From assembly GCA_007132635.1 (NCBI GenBank), contig SLOG01000154.1, forward strand, positions 1 through 6,589: 6,589 bases of DNA, read 5' to 3'. The stretch's first letter is position 1; each line of letters begins with the position of its first letter. Below are positions 1 through 6,339 of the stretch, in pieces. The translations under genes were made by a program, and so were the position numbers. The stretch comes from Limnochordia bacterium. GTDB lineage: Bacteria; Bacillota; Limnochordia; Darwinibacteriales; SLO01. The notes beneath the pieces are model-generated. The model did not search any database and was not told the DNA's origin. It saw only the letters and a list, made by a program, of their open reading frames with translations.

Positions 1-885
1 AAGGACCGCGGCATGACTATAGCCGTCTCCAAAGCCGTTGAAGACGGTGCCGAAGGAGTCATCTGTGCATCCACAGGCAATACGTCTGCATCAGCAGCAG
101 CCTACGCCGCCCGTGCGGGCATTCCCTGTGTCGTCTTAGTACCAGAAAAAGCCATTGCTTTAGGTAAGTTGGCACAAGCCATCACCTATGGAGCGAAGGT
201 CCTAGCTATCCAAGGCAATTTCGACGACGCGCTGCAGCTAGTACAGGAGATTACTCGGCGTCATCCTTTGGCGTTAGTCAACTCCATTAACCCTTACCGG
301 CTGGAAGGGCAGAAGACCGGAGCCTTCGAGTTGTGCGAACAGCTCGGTACATCGCCCGATTTTCTGTCGATCCCGGTGGGTAACGCAGGCAATATCTCCG
401 CGTACTGGAAAGGATTCAAAGAATACAAGGCAGCTGGCCGCATCGACTCGCTGCCAACGCTCTTAGGTTGGCAGGCCGCGGGCAGCGCCCCCATCGTGCT
501 CGACCAAGTGGTCACGCAGCCGGAAACTGTCGCTACCGCTATTCGCATCGGCAATCCGGCGAGCTGGCAGTTGGCCGTGGCCGCTCGTGACGAATCCGGC
601 GGGCAGATCGACATGGTCACCGATGAAGAAATCATTAACGCCTACAAACTGCTGGCCTGCCGCGAAGGCGTGTTTGTCGAACCAGCCTCCGCCGCTTCGG
701 TAGCCGGCATCATCAAACGAGCCAAAACCGGCGACATTCCCTCCGGCAGCTCTATCGTCTGCGTACTAACGGGCAGCGGACTGAAAGACCCAGACACTGC
801 CCTCGCAGCAGGCCGCAAACCCAAGGTGGTCGCGGCTGATTACAGCGTGATCGAAGATATTATCGTCAGCCGGGGAGGATGTTAG
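1..885 (+). CDS. thrC: Threonine synthase, partial (5' end outside window)
   Basis: PLP enzyme that converts O-phosphohomoserine to threonine and phosphate in the cytoplasm, the last step of threonine synthesis. The reading frame is open from base 1. The first codon, AAG, begins KDRGM, the end of the family's SFKDRGM motif, so the PLP Schiff-base lysine is the first visible residue. About 294 residues remain. By comparison with Bacillus-type ThrC (about 350 residues), some 55-60 N-terminal residues are off the left edge. Seen next are STGNTSA (residues 24-30, fold-type II cofactor/substrate loop), the PVGNAGN phosphate-binding loop (125-131), the substrate-type segment NPYRLEGQKT, and near the C-terminus TGSGLKDP. 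The whole body matches the short Bacillus-type family, not the longer yeast/E. coli type. ATG at 13 is internal and is not the start. The stop at 883-885 is one base before thrB, so the two are surely co-transcribed. Identification is firm. Confidence 0.97.
   Translation, partial: KDRGMTIAVSKAVEDGAEGVICASTGNTSASAAAYAARAGIPCVVLVPEKAIALGKLAQAITYGAKVLAIQGNFDDALQLVQEITRRHPLALVNSINPYRLEGQKTGAFELCEQLGTSPDFLSIPVGNAGNISAYWKGFKEYKAAGRIDSLPTLLGWQAAGSAPIVLDQVVTQPETVATAIRIGNPASWQLAVAARDESGGQIDMVTDEEIINAYKLLACREGVFVEPASAASVAGIIKRAKTGDIPSGSSIVCVLTGSGLKDPDTALAAGRKPKVVAADYSVIEDIIVSRGGC
872..878 (+). promoter_or_regulatory. Ribosome binding site of thrB
   Basis: GGGGAGG lies inside the last codons of thrC, 8 nt before the thrB ATG at 887. 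It fixes that start codon and suggests that thrB translation is coupled to termination of thrC at 883-885. Confidence 0.8.
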
Positions 886-886
886 C

Positions 887-1804
887 ATGCCTGTCAAACT
901 GCAGGTCCCGGCAACGTGCGCGAATTTAGGCCCAGGCTTTGACGCCCTGGGCCTTGCTGTCAGTATATACAACTATCTCGAAGTGGATACCCCGGTGGAA
1001 GGTCCCGGCTTGACCATCCACATGACAGGTGAAGGCGCTAAGAACCTCCCTGCAGATGAGAGACACTTGGTGTATCAAGCTGCCTCGCGGGTTTTCCACC
1101 ATCTACATAAACCAGTGCCTCGTCTGTCCATCCGCCAACACAATACGATACCCCTCTGCAGCGGTTTGGGAAGCAGTGCGGCAGCCATTGTCGGCGGCCT
1201 CTTTGCGGCCAATGAACTGCTGCAGCGGCCACTTTCGCGCCACGAACTCCTCAACCTAGCGCAAGCGGAGGAAAACCACCCGGACAACATAACGCCAGCC
1301 CTATTCGGCGGCATCACTGCCGCCTGCGCAACACCTGAAGGTGTCCGGTTTTCGACCATTCGCCCGGCCGCGTGTTTCGAAGCTCTGGAGCTGGTTCTTG
1401 CTGTCCCTGACTATGTGCTGCCGACACACGAGTCCCGCAGAGTCCTTCCGAATCAGATCAGCTTCGCTGATGCCGTCTTCAATGCGAGCCGTACCGCCCT
1501 TTTGGTAGCGGCACTCACAGCCGGGGACGCGCAGCACCTTCGCACGGCCACAGAGGATCGTCTGCACCAACCATACCGGCTTCCCTTAGTACCGGGGCTG
1601 CAGTCCGTCTTAGAAGCAGCCCTTGCGGCCGGGGCTTTGGGAGCCTTTCTCAGCGGAGCCGGCCCCACCGTTTTGGCATTCTCACTCAGCGATGCGCAAG
1701 TCGTTGGCCGGCAGATGCAGGACGCCTTCGCGCAAGCAGGGGTGTCCTGCACGATCCATACCTCCCGCATCTCCACCACCGGTGTGGAGATCATCCGTTC
1801 TTAG
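887..1804 (+). CDS. thrB: Homoserine kinase (GHMP kinase family)
   Basis: Phosphorylates L-homoserine with ATP to give O-phospho-L-homoserine, the substrate of the ThrC encoded just upstream. The 305 residues are the normal length for bacterial ThrB (about 300-310). The three GHMP motifs are in order: N-terminal PATCANLGPGFDALG (residues 8-22), the phosphate-binding glycine/serine loop GLGSSAA (93-99) preceded by PLCS, and the C-terminal SGAGPT (256-261). HPDN (131-134), THESRR (180-185) and DRLHQPYR (224-231) are also typical of homoserine kinases and separate this from mevalonate or galactose kinases. The ATG is one base after the thrC stop and has a good ribosome site. The final 14 bases (1791-1804) overlap the end of trpA on the other strand. 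No hom gene is visible; it may lie upstream of thrC. No frameshift or missing motif was seen. Confidence 0.97.
   Translation: MPVKLQVPATCANLGPGFDALGLAVSIYNYLEVDTPVEGPGLTIHMTGEGAKNLPADERHLVYQAASRVFHHLHKPVPRLSIRQHNTIPLCSGLGSSAAAIVGGLFAANELLQRPLSRHELLNLAQAEENHPDNITPALFGGITAACATPEGVRFSTIRPAACFEALELVLAVPDYVLPTHESRRVLPNQISFADAVFNASRTALLVAALTAGDAQHLRTATEDRLHQPYRLPLVPGLQSVLEAALAAGALGAFLSGAGPTVLAFSLSDAQVVGRQMQDAFAQAGVSCTIHTSRISTTGVEIIRS
1769..1791. terminator. Hairpin just after the trpA stop (terminator-like, no U-tract)
   Basis: Perfect 8-bp inverted repeat: ATCTCCAC (1769-1776) pairs with GTGGAGAT (1784-1791) around a 7-nt loop. Read on the minus strand it begins at the last base of the trpA TGA stop (1793-1791), where a terminator or RNA-stabilising stem would be expected. 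It is also inside the thrB coding sequence. No run of U follows on either strand, so it is not a canonical intrinsic terminator. A transcript-end or 3'-protecting role is inferred only. Confidence 0.35.
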
Positions 1805-2624
1805 GTCGGCCCGCTACGGCCGACGCTTCCGAATCCAGCGCCTGGCGAAACTGCGAGGCAAACTCCTTGACGCGCCGAACCTCCTGGCCGCCATCCAAGC
1901 TGTTCTCTAGCTCTTGTATGATGGCACTGCCGACGATGACGCCATCGGCCTGACGGCTCAGTGCAGCCGCCATAGCCGGGGTAGACACACCGAAGCCGAC
2001 GCAGAGCGGCAGCTCGGAGGCCTTTCGGACTGTCTGGAGAAAACCCTGCAAATCGCCCAGATCCCTCCTAACCCCCGTGACTCCAAGGGAAGACACACAG
2101 TAAACAAAGCCCGTGCCCGCCGCTGCCACAGCGGCTGTTCGTTGTGCCGAGGTAGGCGCCACCAGGGGAATCAGATCCACCGGAACCGCCTGGCTGCGGA
2201 GATACTCCAGCAGGTGCAGTCGCTCATCCAGAGGAAGATCGGGTATGATCACACCGTCCACCCCAACGGAAGCACACCGCGCTAGAAATGCTTCCCGCCC
2301 GTACTGCAGAACGGTGTTCGCGTACACCAAAAACACCAGCGGAATGTCGGTGCGTATGCGGAGACGTTCGATGGTCGTGAAGATGTCTGCCAAACGCGTC
2401 CCTGCCTGCAGGGCGCGGGCGGCTGCCCGCTGAATAGTGGGCCCATCAGCTAATGGATCCGAGTAAGGAATCCCCAGTTCTACGATATCTGCTCCGGCCT
2501 CTTCCAGCGCAGCCACTAGTTTCTCCGTGGTGGCCAGACACGGGTCACCCGCCGTAATGTACGGGAGGAAGGCCGTGCGGCCGCTATCTCTGAGAGCTGC
2601 AAACGCATTTGTCAGTCTACTCAT
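1791..2624 (-). CDS. trpA: Tryptophan synthase alpha subunit
   Basis: Cleaves indole-3-glycerol phosphate to indole and glyceraldehyde 3-phosphate; indole is channelled to the beta subunit in the alpha2-beta2 complex. It is a TIM-barrel protein of 277 residues. The catalytic glutamate is in VELGIPYSDPLADGP at residue 49 and the aspartate at residue 60, the same numbers as in E. coli TrpA. PDLPLDE, the loop SSLGVTG, the phosphate-binding GFGVSTP and GVIVGSAI all follow in the expected order. The ATG at 2624-2622 lies one base after the trpB stop and has an AAGGAGG site 9 nt upstream. The protein is about 9 residues longer than E. coli TrpA (268); the excess is a C-terminal tail (roughly EASAVAGRPKNG) that runs through the hairpin at 1805-1824 and 14 nt into thrB. 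It is the last gene of the trp operon. Identification is firm. Confidence 0.98.
   Translation of the reverse strand: MSRLTNAFAALRDSGRTAFLPYITAGDPCLATTEKLVAALEEAGADIVELGIPYSDPLADGPTIQRAAARALQAGTRLADIFTTIERLRIRTDIPLVFLVYANTVLQYGREAFLARCASVGVDGVIIPDLPLDERLHLLEYLRSQAVPVDLIPLVAPTSAQRTAAVAAAGTGFVYCVSSLGVTGVRRDLGDLQGFLQTVRKASELPLCVGFGVSTPAMAAALSRQADGVIVGSAIIQELENSLDGGQEVRRVKEFASQFRQALDSEASAVAGRPKNG
1805..1824. terminator. Hairpin just after the thrB stop (terminator-like, no U-tract)
   Basis: Perfect 7-bp inverted repeat: GTCGGCC (1805-1811) pairs with GGCCGAC (1818-1824) around a 6-nt loop. It starts on the base after the thrB TAG (1802-1804) and is very GC-rich in the stem. The downstream bases (GCTTCCGAA) are not a U-tract, so intrinsic termination is doubtful. 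On the minus strand the same bases encode the end of TrpA. It mirrors the hairpin at 1769-1791. Confidence 0.35.
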
Positions 2625-2625
2625 G

Positions 2626-3834
2626 CTACTGCGCCTCCTTCCAACCAGCTACGGTCTGTACATCTTTGTCGCCGCGTCCCGAAAGATTCACGACGATGAT
2701 GGCATCGCGAGGAGTTTCCGGAGCCAGCGTCCGCAGATACGCCAAAGCATGGGAAGTCTCGAGGGCTGGGATGATCCCCTCCGTACGGCTCAGATCATGG
2801 AAAGCCTGCACGGCGTCCGCGTCTGTCACTGCATGGTATTCAGCACGCTGGCTCTCAAACAGACTGGCGTGTTCTGGGCCGATCCCCGGATAGTCCAGTC
2901 CGGCGGAGATGGAGTGCACGGGCTCGATCTGGCCGTCACCGTCCTGAATCAAGTAGCTCAGCATGCCGTGAATAATGCCGCGGCGCCCCTTGGCCAGCGT
3001 AGCGGCATGCTTATCCGTGTCCAAACCAAGACCGGCTGCCTCAACCCCAATAAGCCGCACAGGGTCGTTTAAAAAGGGGTAAAACAGACCCATGGCATTG
3101 CTGCCGCCGCCAACACACGCGACTAAGCAATCGGGCAGTCTGCCTTCGACCGCCATGATCTGCTCGCGCGTCTCATCCCCGATGATCCGCTGAAAATCTC
3201 GGACCATCGTCGGATATGGATGAGGGCCCACAACCGAACCAATCACATAAAACGTCGTATCAACATTAGCGACCCAATCCCGGATGGCTTCGTTCGTTGC
3301 GTCTTTCAACGTAGCTGTTCCGGAAACTACCGAATGCACTTCGGCTCCCAAGAGTTTCATGCGAAAAACGTTTAAAGCCTGGCGCTCAACGTCCTCAGCT
3401 CCCATGAACACTTCACACTGCAGTCCAAAGACGGCACACACCGTCGCAGTCGCCACACCGTGCTGCCCCGCCCCGGTTTCAGCGATGATCCGTTTCTTGC
3501 CCATGCGCTGCGCCAAGAGGATCTGCCCCAGCACGTTGTTGATCTTATGGGCGCCTGTATGGTTGAGATCTTCCCGCTTCAGGTAGATGCGGCCGCCGCC
3601 CAAACGGCGCGTGAGATTGGCGGCATAGTAAAGGGGAGTCGGCCGGCCAGAGTAATCCCGCAGATACATGCGAAATTCCTTGGAAAACTCTGGATCTTGG
3701 CGAGCCTCCGCAAATTCTGCCTCCAACTCTAAGAGCGCGTTCATCAGCGTTTCCGGAACATACTGTCCCCCGAAAGGGCCGAACCGTCCCGGTGTATTTT
3801 CCAAAAGCGTATCAAAGTCGACACTCTGACTCAT
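2626..3834 (-). CDS. trpB: Tryptophan synthase beta subunit
   Basis: PLP-dependent enzyme (fold type II) that condenses indole with L-serine to form tryptophan, in complex with TrpA. The 402 residues are the usual length for the TrpB1 class that pairs with an alpha subunit. FGPFGGQYVPETLM (18-31) opens the protein. The PLP lysine is K97 in HTGAHKINN. The catalytic glutamate is E119, followed by GAGQHG (121-126). The cofactor-phosphate loop is GGGSN (242-246). Asp314 in LDYPGIGPEH corresponds to the serine-binding aspartate, and SGRGDKD with Ser385 lies at the cofactor ring nitrogen. Nothing catalytic is missing. The ATG (3834-3832) lies 20 bases inside the 3' end of trpCF (23-nt overlap) and is served by GAGGG at 3845-3841. 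The stop is one base before trpA. Confidence 0.98.
   Translation of the reverse strand: MSQSVDFDTLLENTPGRFGPFGGQYVPETLMNALLELEAEFAEARQDPEFSKEFRMYLRDYSGRPTPLYYAANLTRRLGGGRIYLKREDLNHTGAHKINNVLGQILLAQRMGKKRIIAETGAGQHGVATATVCAVFGLQCEVFMGAEDVERQALNVFRMKLLGAEVHSVVSGTATLKDATNEAIRDWVANVDTTFYVIGSVVGPHPYPTMVRDFQRIIGDETREQIMAVEGRLPDCLVACVGGGSNAMGLFYPFLNDPVRLIGVEAAGLGLDTDKHAATLAKGRRGIIHGMLSYLIQDGDGQIEPVHSISAGLDYPGIGPEHASLFESQRAEYHAVTDADAVQAFHDLSRTEGIIPALETSHALAYLRTLAPETPRDAIIVVNLSGRGDKDVQTVAGWKEAQ
2634..2640 (-). promoter_or_regulatory. Ribosome binding site of trpA
   Basis: AAGGAGG on the minus strand, within the last codons of trpB and 9 nt before the trpA ATG (2624-2622). It is the most consensus-like site in the window. 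With the one-base gap between stop and start, it suggests strong, coupled translation of the alpha subunit in step with beta. Confidence 0.85.
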
Positions 3835-5323
3835 GGAACTCCCTCACTTTCGCAACGAATCTCTGGATTTTTTCGGCGTCCTTACGCCCGTCGGTTTCAA
3901 CACCACTGCTGACATCAATGACGGCGGGATTCATGCTTCGCAGAGCCGCCACCACGTTGGTCTCGTTAAGTCCTCCCGCCAGAATACGCGTGACGTTGCC
4001 CGCCAGGTTGTGAGTCATTATCTTGCCGCGCTCCCACTTAAACACTTGGCCCGAACCGCCTCGCAGCTGCGGGTCCCAGCTATCCATGAGGACGCCGTCG
4101 ATATAGGGCAGATAGTCGGTCAAAGAATGCTGCGTGTCTCGTTCTGTCTCGGGTGCGCCTACAGCCACAGCCTTCCACACTTCGAGCCCCGACTTTCTGT
4201 CGTCCGAATCCTCGTCGGTCAGCCGCCGCAGATTTTGGCAGTATAATGGTTCCTCATCTCCATGCAGCTGCACCACGTCCAGACCGCATTCCCGCACAAC
4301 GTCCCGGACAAGATCAATGGGTTGATTGACAAACACCCCCACACGCCGGACGGAATCAGCCAGCCGCTCACTAATAGCTGCTGCTTGGCCAGGAGTTACC
4401 TGGCGGCGGCTGGGAGCAAACACAAACCCTGCGTAATCCGCACCACTGCGGTTTACTGCGTCAGCGTCGTCTAAGGTCTGAAGTCCGCAGATCTTGATTT
4501 TCGCTCGCTCCCGGCGCGTTGACTCACTAGAGCCGGCCGCAGCGGCCGCACCCTGCAGAAAGGCGAACTGACTGGTGATAGAGACGGCACGCATAAAACT
4601 CTCCCCGATCAACACGGCATCGACACCCAAGTCGGCCAACCGCTGCATGTCTTCATGACTGTTAATGCCGCTTTCGCTGACAACAGTCACGTCGTCAGGC
4701 ACCGATCCTATCAGTCTTTCTGTCACGTCTAGTGATGTCGAGAACGTCTGCAGATCGCGGTTGTTGATGCCGATTATGCGAGAACCACAACCCAGCGCCA
4801 TCTCCAGCTCCGCCTCATTGTGCACTTCCACCAAGCACTGCATGCCCAAGGCCTCAGCTTCTCTTCTCAAGAAACTAAGCGTATGGGCATCCAGCGCAGC
4901 CGCAATCAACAGAATACAGTCGGCACCCATGGTCCGCGACTCGTACACCTGCACCGCGTCGATGATGAAGTCCTTGCGCAGGATTGGGAGAGAAACTCGC
5001 CTTTTCACTCGGCCCAGACTCCCGGTAATGCTCTGGAAGAATTGCTCATCCGTCAGCACCGATAAGGCCGCCGCCCCGCAGGTTTCATATTCTTCCGCAA
5101 TGGCCTCGGGATGGAAGTCCACCCGCAGGACTCCTTTGGAAGGCGACGCCTTTTTGACTTCAGCGATAACAGCGGGCAACTCCCGCCGCACCAGTTCTCG
5201 CCGCATATCTCGAATTGCGCGGCCGCAGGTCTGAGCCTGATGCCGCCAGATATCCGGGCCAGCCTGTTGACAAAGAGCGTCTATCTCTCGCCGTTTCTGA
5301 GCTAGAATCTTGTCGAGAATCAT
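3812..5323 (-). CDS. trpC: Bifunctional indole-3-glycerol-phosphate synthase / phosphoribosylanthranilate isomerase (TrpC-TrpF fusion)
   Basis: One polypeptide of 503 residues carries two consecutive TIM-barrel enzymes. Positions count from the ATG at 5323. The N-terminal IGPS domain (about 1-255) closes CdRP to indole-3-glycerol phosphate: AEVKKASPSKG (54-64) with the substrate-binding lysine 57, LRKDF (115-119) with the general-acid lysine 117, the catalytic glutamate in LVEVH (166), NNRD (187-190), SESG (216-219) and IGES. An Ala/Ser-rich linker (about 258-274) leads to the PRAI domain (about 275-500), which isomerises phosphoribosylanthranilate to CdRP: KICGL (277-281) with the catalytic cysteine 279, LHGDE, MDS with Asp414, GGSG (422-425), AGGL and DVSSGVE. 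Both active sites look intact and no separate trpF is visible. The order C then F matches E. coli TrpC(F). The frame is open back to a GTG at 5347, but the ATG at 5323 gives an ATGA overlap with trpD and the typical MILDKI N-terminus. Confidence 0.96.
   Translation of the reverse strand: MILDKILAQKRREIDALCQQAGPDIWRHQAQTCGRAIRDMRRELVRRELPAVIAEVKKASPSKGVLRVDFHPEAIAEEYETCGAAALSVLTDEQFFQSITGSLGRVKRRVSLPILRKDFIIDAVQVYESRTMGADCILLIAAALDAHTLSFLRREAEALGMQCLVEVHNEAELEMALGCGSRIIGINNRDLQTFSTSLDVTERLIGSVPDDVTVVSESGINSHEDMQRLADLGVDAVLIGESFMRAVSITSQFAFLQGAAAAAGSSESTRRERAKIKICGLQTLDDADAVNRSGADYAGFVFAPSRRQVTPGQAAAISERLADSVRRVGVFVNQPIDLVRDVVRECGLDVVQLHGDEEPLYCQNLRRLTDEDSDDRKSGLEVWKAVAVGAPETERDTQHSLTDYLPYIDGVLMDSWDPQLRGGSGQVFKWERGKIMTHNLAGNVTRILAGGLNETNVVAALRSMNPAVIDVSSGVETDGRKDAEKIQRFVAKVREFHESECRL
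3841..3845 (-). promoter_or_regulatory. Ribosome binding site of trpB
   Basis: GAGGG on the minus strand, extended by AG, lies 6 nt before the trpB ATG (3834-3832) and wholly within trpCF codons. It supports a start that overlaps the end of the upstream gene by 23 nt, so ribosomes would initiate trpB before termination of trpCF is complete. Confidence 0.7.
4534..4548. repeat. GC-only hairpin in the TrpC-TrpF linker
   Basis: CCGGCCG...CGGCCG forms a 6-bp all-GC stem (4534-4539 with 4543-4548) around a 3-nt loop, and includes a GCGGCCGC palindrome at 4542-4549. It codes for the alanine-rich linker joining the IGPS and PRAI domains. The structure is seen in the sequence; any role, such as slowing ribosomes between domains, is inference, and it may simply follow from GCG/GCC alanine codons. 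Confidence 0.5.
5320..5323 (-). promoter_or_regulatory. ATGA stop-start overlap of trpD and trpC
   Basis: On the minus strand the four bases ATGA hold both the trpC ATG (5323-5321) and the trpD TGA (5322-5320). A GAAGGG lies 11 nt upstream (5340-5335), too far for an ideal site, and a GAG lies 4 nt upstream. Initiation probably relies on ribosomes finishing trpD. This decides the trpC start over the in-frame GTG at 5347. Confidence 0.75.
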
Positions 5324-6339
5324 GATGCTCGAAACCCTTCGGAACACTGAACCAGCCGCCTCAGCACATCGAGGGCCCGCCCGGAATCCAACACGTCTCG
5401 GGCCAACTGCACACCTGCAGCCATAGAGTCAGCCTGCCGACCGACGTAGATGGCGGCCCCAGCGTTGAGCAAAGTCACGTCCCGGGCAGGGCCCGGCGTC
5501 CCCTGCAGCACACCCCGCAGAATGTGGGCATTATCCGCCGGCGAGCCGCCTCGGAGAGCCGCAGCTTCAACCAATGAAAACCCAAAATCCCGAGGGTCCA
5601 GAGTATACTCATGAATCTCGCCATCGCGCACTTCACTGACAGCAGTCCTGTCGGTCAACGTGATCTCATCCAGACCATCTAAGCCGTGGCATACCATTGC
5701 GCGCTCCACATCGAGGTTTGCCAAGACTCCTGCCATGACACGCGGAAGCTTCGGATCAAAGACACCGAGGACCTGTCCCTGCACCCGTGCTGGATTCGTC
5801 AGCGGCCCAAGAATGTTGAAAATAGTCCGCACACCCAATTCCCGCCGCGGTCCCACCACATGCTTCATAGCCTGATGAAAATGGGGTGCAAACAGAAAGC
5901 CAAAACCGACTTCTTCGACCGAGCGCCGCACATTCGCCGGGTCAGGTGACAAGTATACTCCCAGGGCCTCCAAGACGTCAGCACTGCCTGAGCGGCTTGA
6001 TACCGACCGGTTGCCGTGTTTGACCACCTGCACCCCAGCTGCGGCAGCGACAAAGGCCACACCGGTAGAAATGTTGAACGTTTGGGCGCGATCCCCGCCG
6101 GTACCGCAGGTATCGATGGAATAGCCCGGAATCGAAACCGGCACCGCCTTGTCCCGCATGACGTGGGCAGCCGCCGTTATCTCGCCGACTGTCTCTCCTT
6201 TCATGCGCAGGGCTGTAAGAAACGCACCGGTCTGAGCCGGCGTCAGTCGGCCATCCATGATGTCGTTCATCACGCCCTGCATCTCGTCCAATGCCAGTTC
6301 CTCTCGACGAAACAGTTTTTCAAGCACAGACGACAGCAC
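5320..6339 (-). CDS. trpD: Anthranilate phosphoribosyltransferase
   Basis: Transfers the phosphoribosyl group of PRPP to anthranilate, the second step of the pathway from chorismate. From the GTG at 6339 it has 339 residues, normal for stand-alone TrpD (about 330-345) and not fused to a glutamine amidotransferase. The N-terminal helical part has TPAQTGAFLTALRMKGET. The PRPP loop is GTGGD (79-83). KHGNRSVSS (107-115) and GPRRELGVRTIFNILGPLTN (163-182) form the anthranilate/PRPP site. Asp224-Glu225 in GLDEIT is the metal-binding pair. The frame is open to another GTG at 6348, but that codon lies inside the ribosome site AAGGGGGTG (6354-6346); the GTG at 6339 is 6 nt from it and is preferred. 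The start overlaps the end of trpG, and the stop shares ATGA with the trpC start. No normal ATG start exists near the N-terminus. Confidence 0.96.
   Translation of the reverse strand: MLSSVLEKLFRREELALDEMQGVMNDIMDGRLTPAQTGAFLTALRMKGETVGEITAAAHVMRDKAVPVSIPGYSIDTCGTGGDRAQTFNISTGVAFVAAAAGVQVVKHGNRSVSSRSGSADVLEALGVYLSPDPANVRRSVEEVGFGFLFAPHFHQAMKHVVGPRRELGVRTIFNILGPLTNPARVQGQVLGVFDPKLPRVMAGVLANLDVERAMVCHGLDGLDEITLTDRTAVSEVRDGEIHEYTLDPRDFGFSLVEAAALRGGSPADNAHILRGVLQGTPGPARDVTLLNAGAAIYVGRQADSMAAGVQLARDVLDSGRALDVLRRLVQCSEGFRAS

Noticed and set aside
13..15. ATG at 13 as the thrC start
   Set aside because: It is the methionine of the internal KDRGM motif; the frame is open to base 1 and the protein would lack its PLP lysine.
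294..635. Minus-strand frame of 113 residues within thrC
   Set aside because: Antisense to conserved threonine synthase sequence, with no family resemblance.
1791..1824. Canonical intrinsic terminator at the thrB/trpA junction
   Set aside because: The stems are good but no U-run follows on either strand, so only a terminator-like hairpin is claimed.
2527..3072. 181-residue plus-strand open frame opposite trpA and trpB
   Set aside because: It lies antisense to two firmly identified genes, has no recognisable motif and no convincing ribosome site; it is a shadow of GC-rich codons.
4665..5234. 189-residue plus-strand open frame opposite the IGPS domain
   Set aside because: Serine/arginine-rich low-complexity translation typical of an antisense shadow; the opposite strand has complete IGPS motifs.
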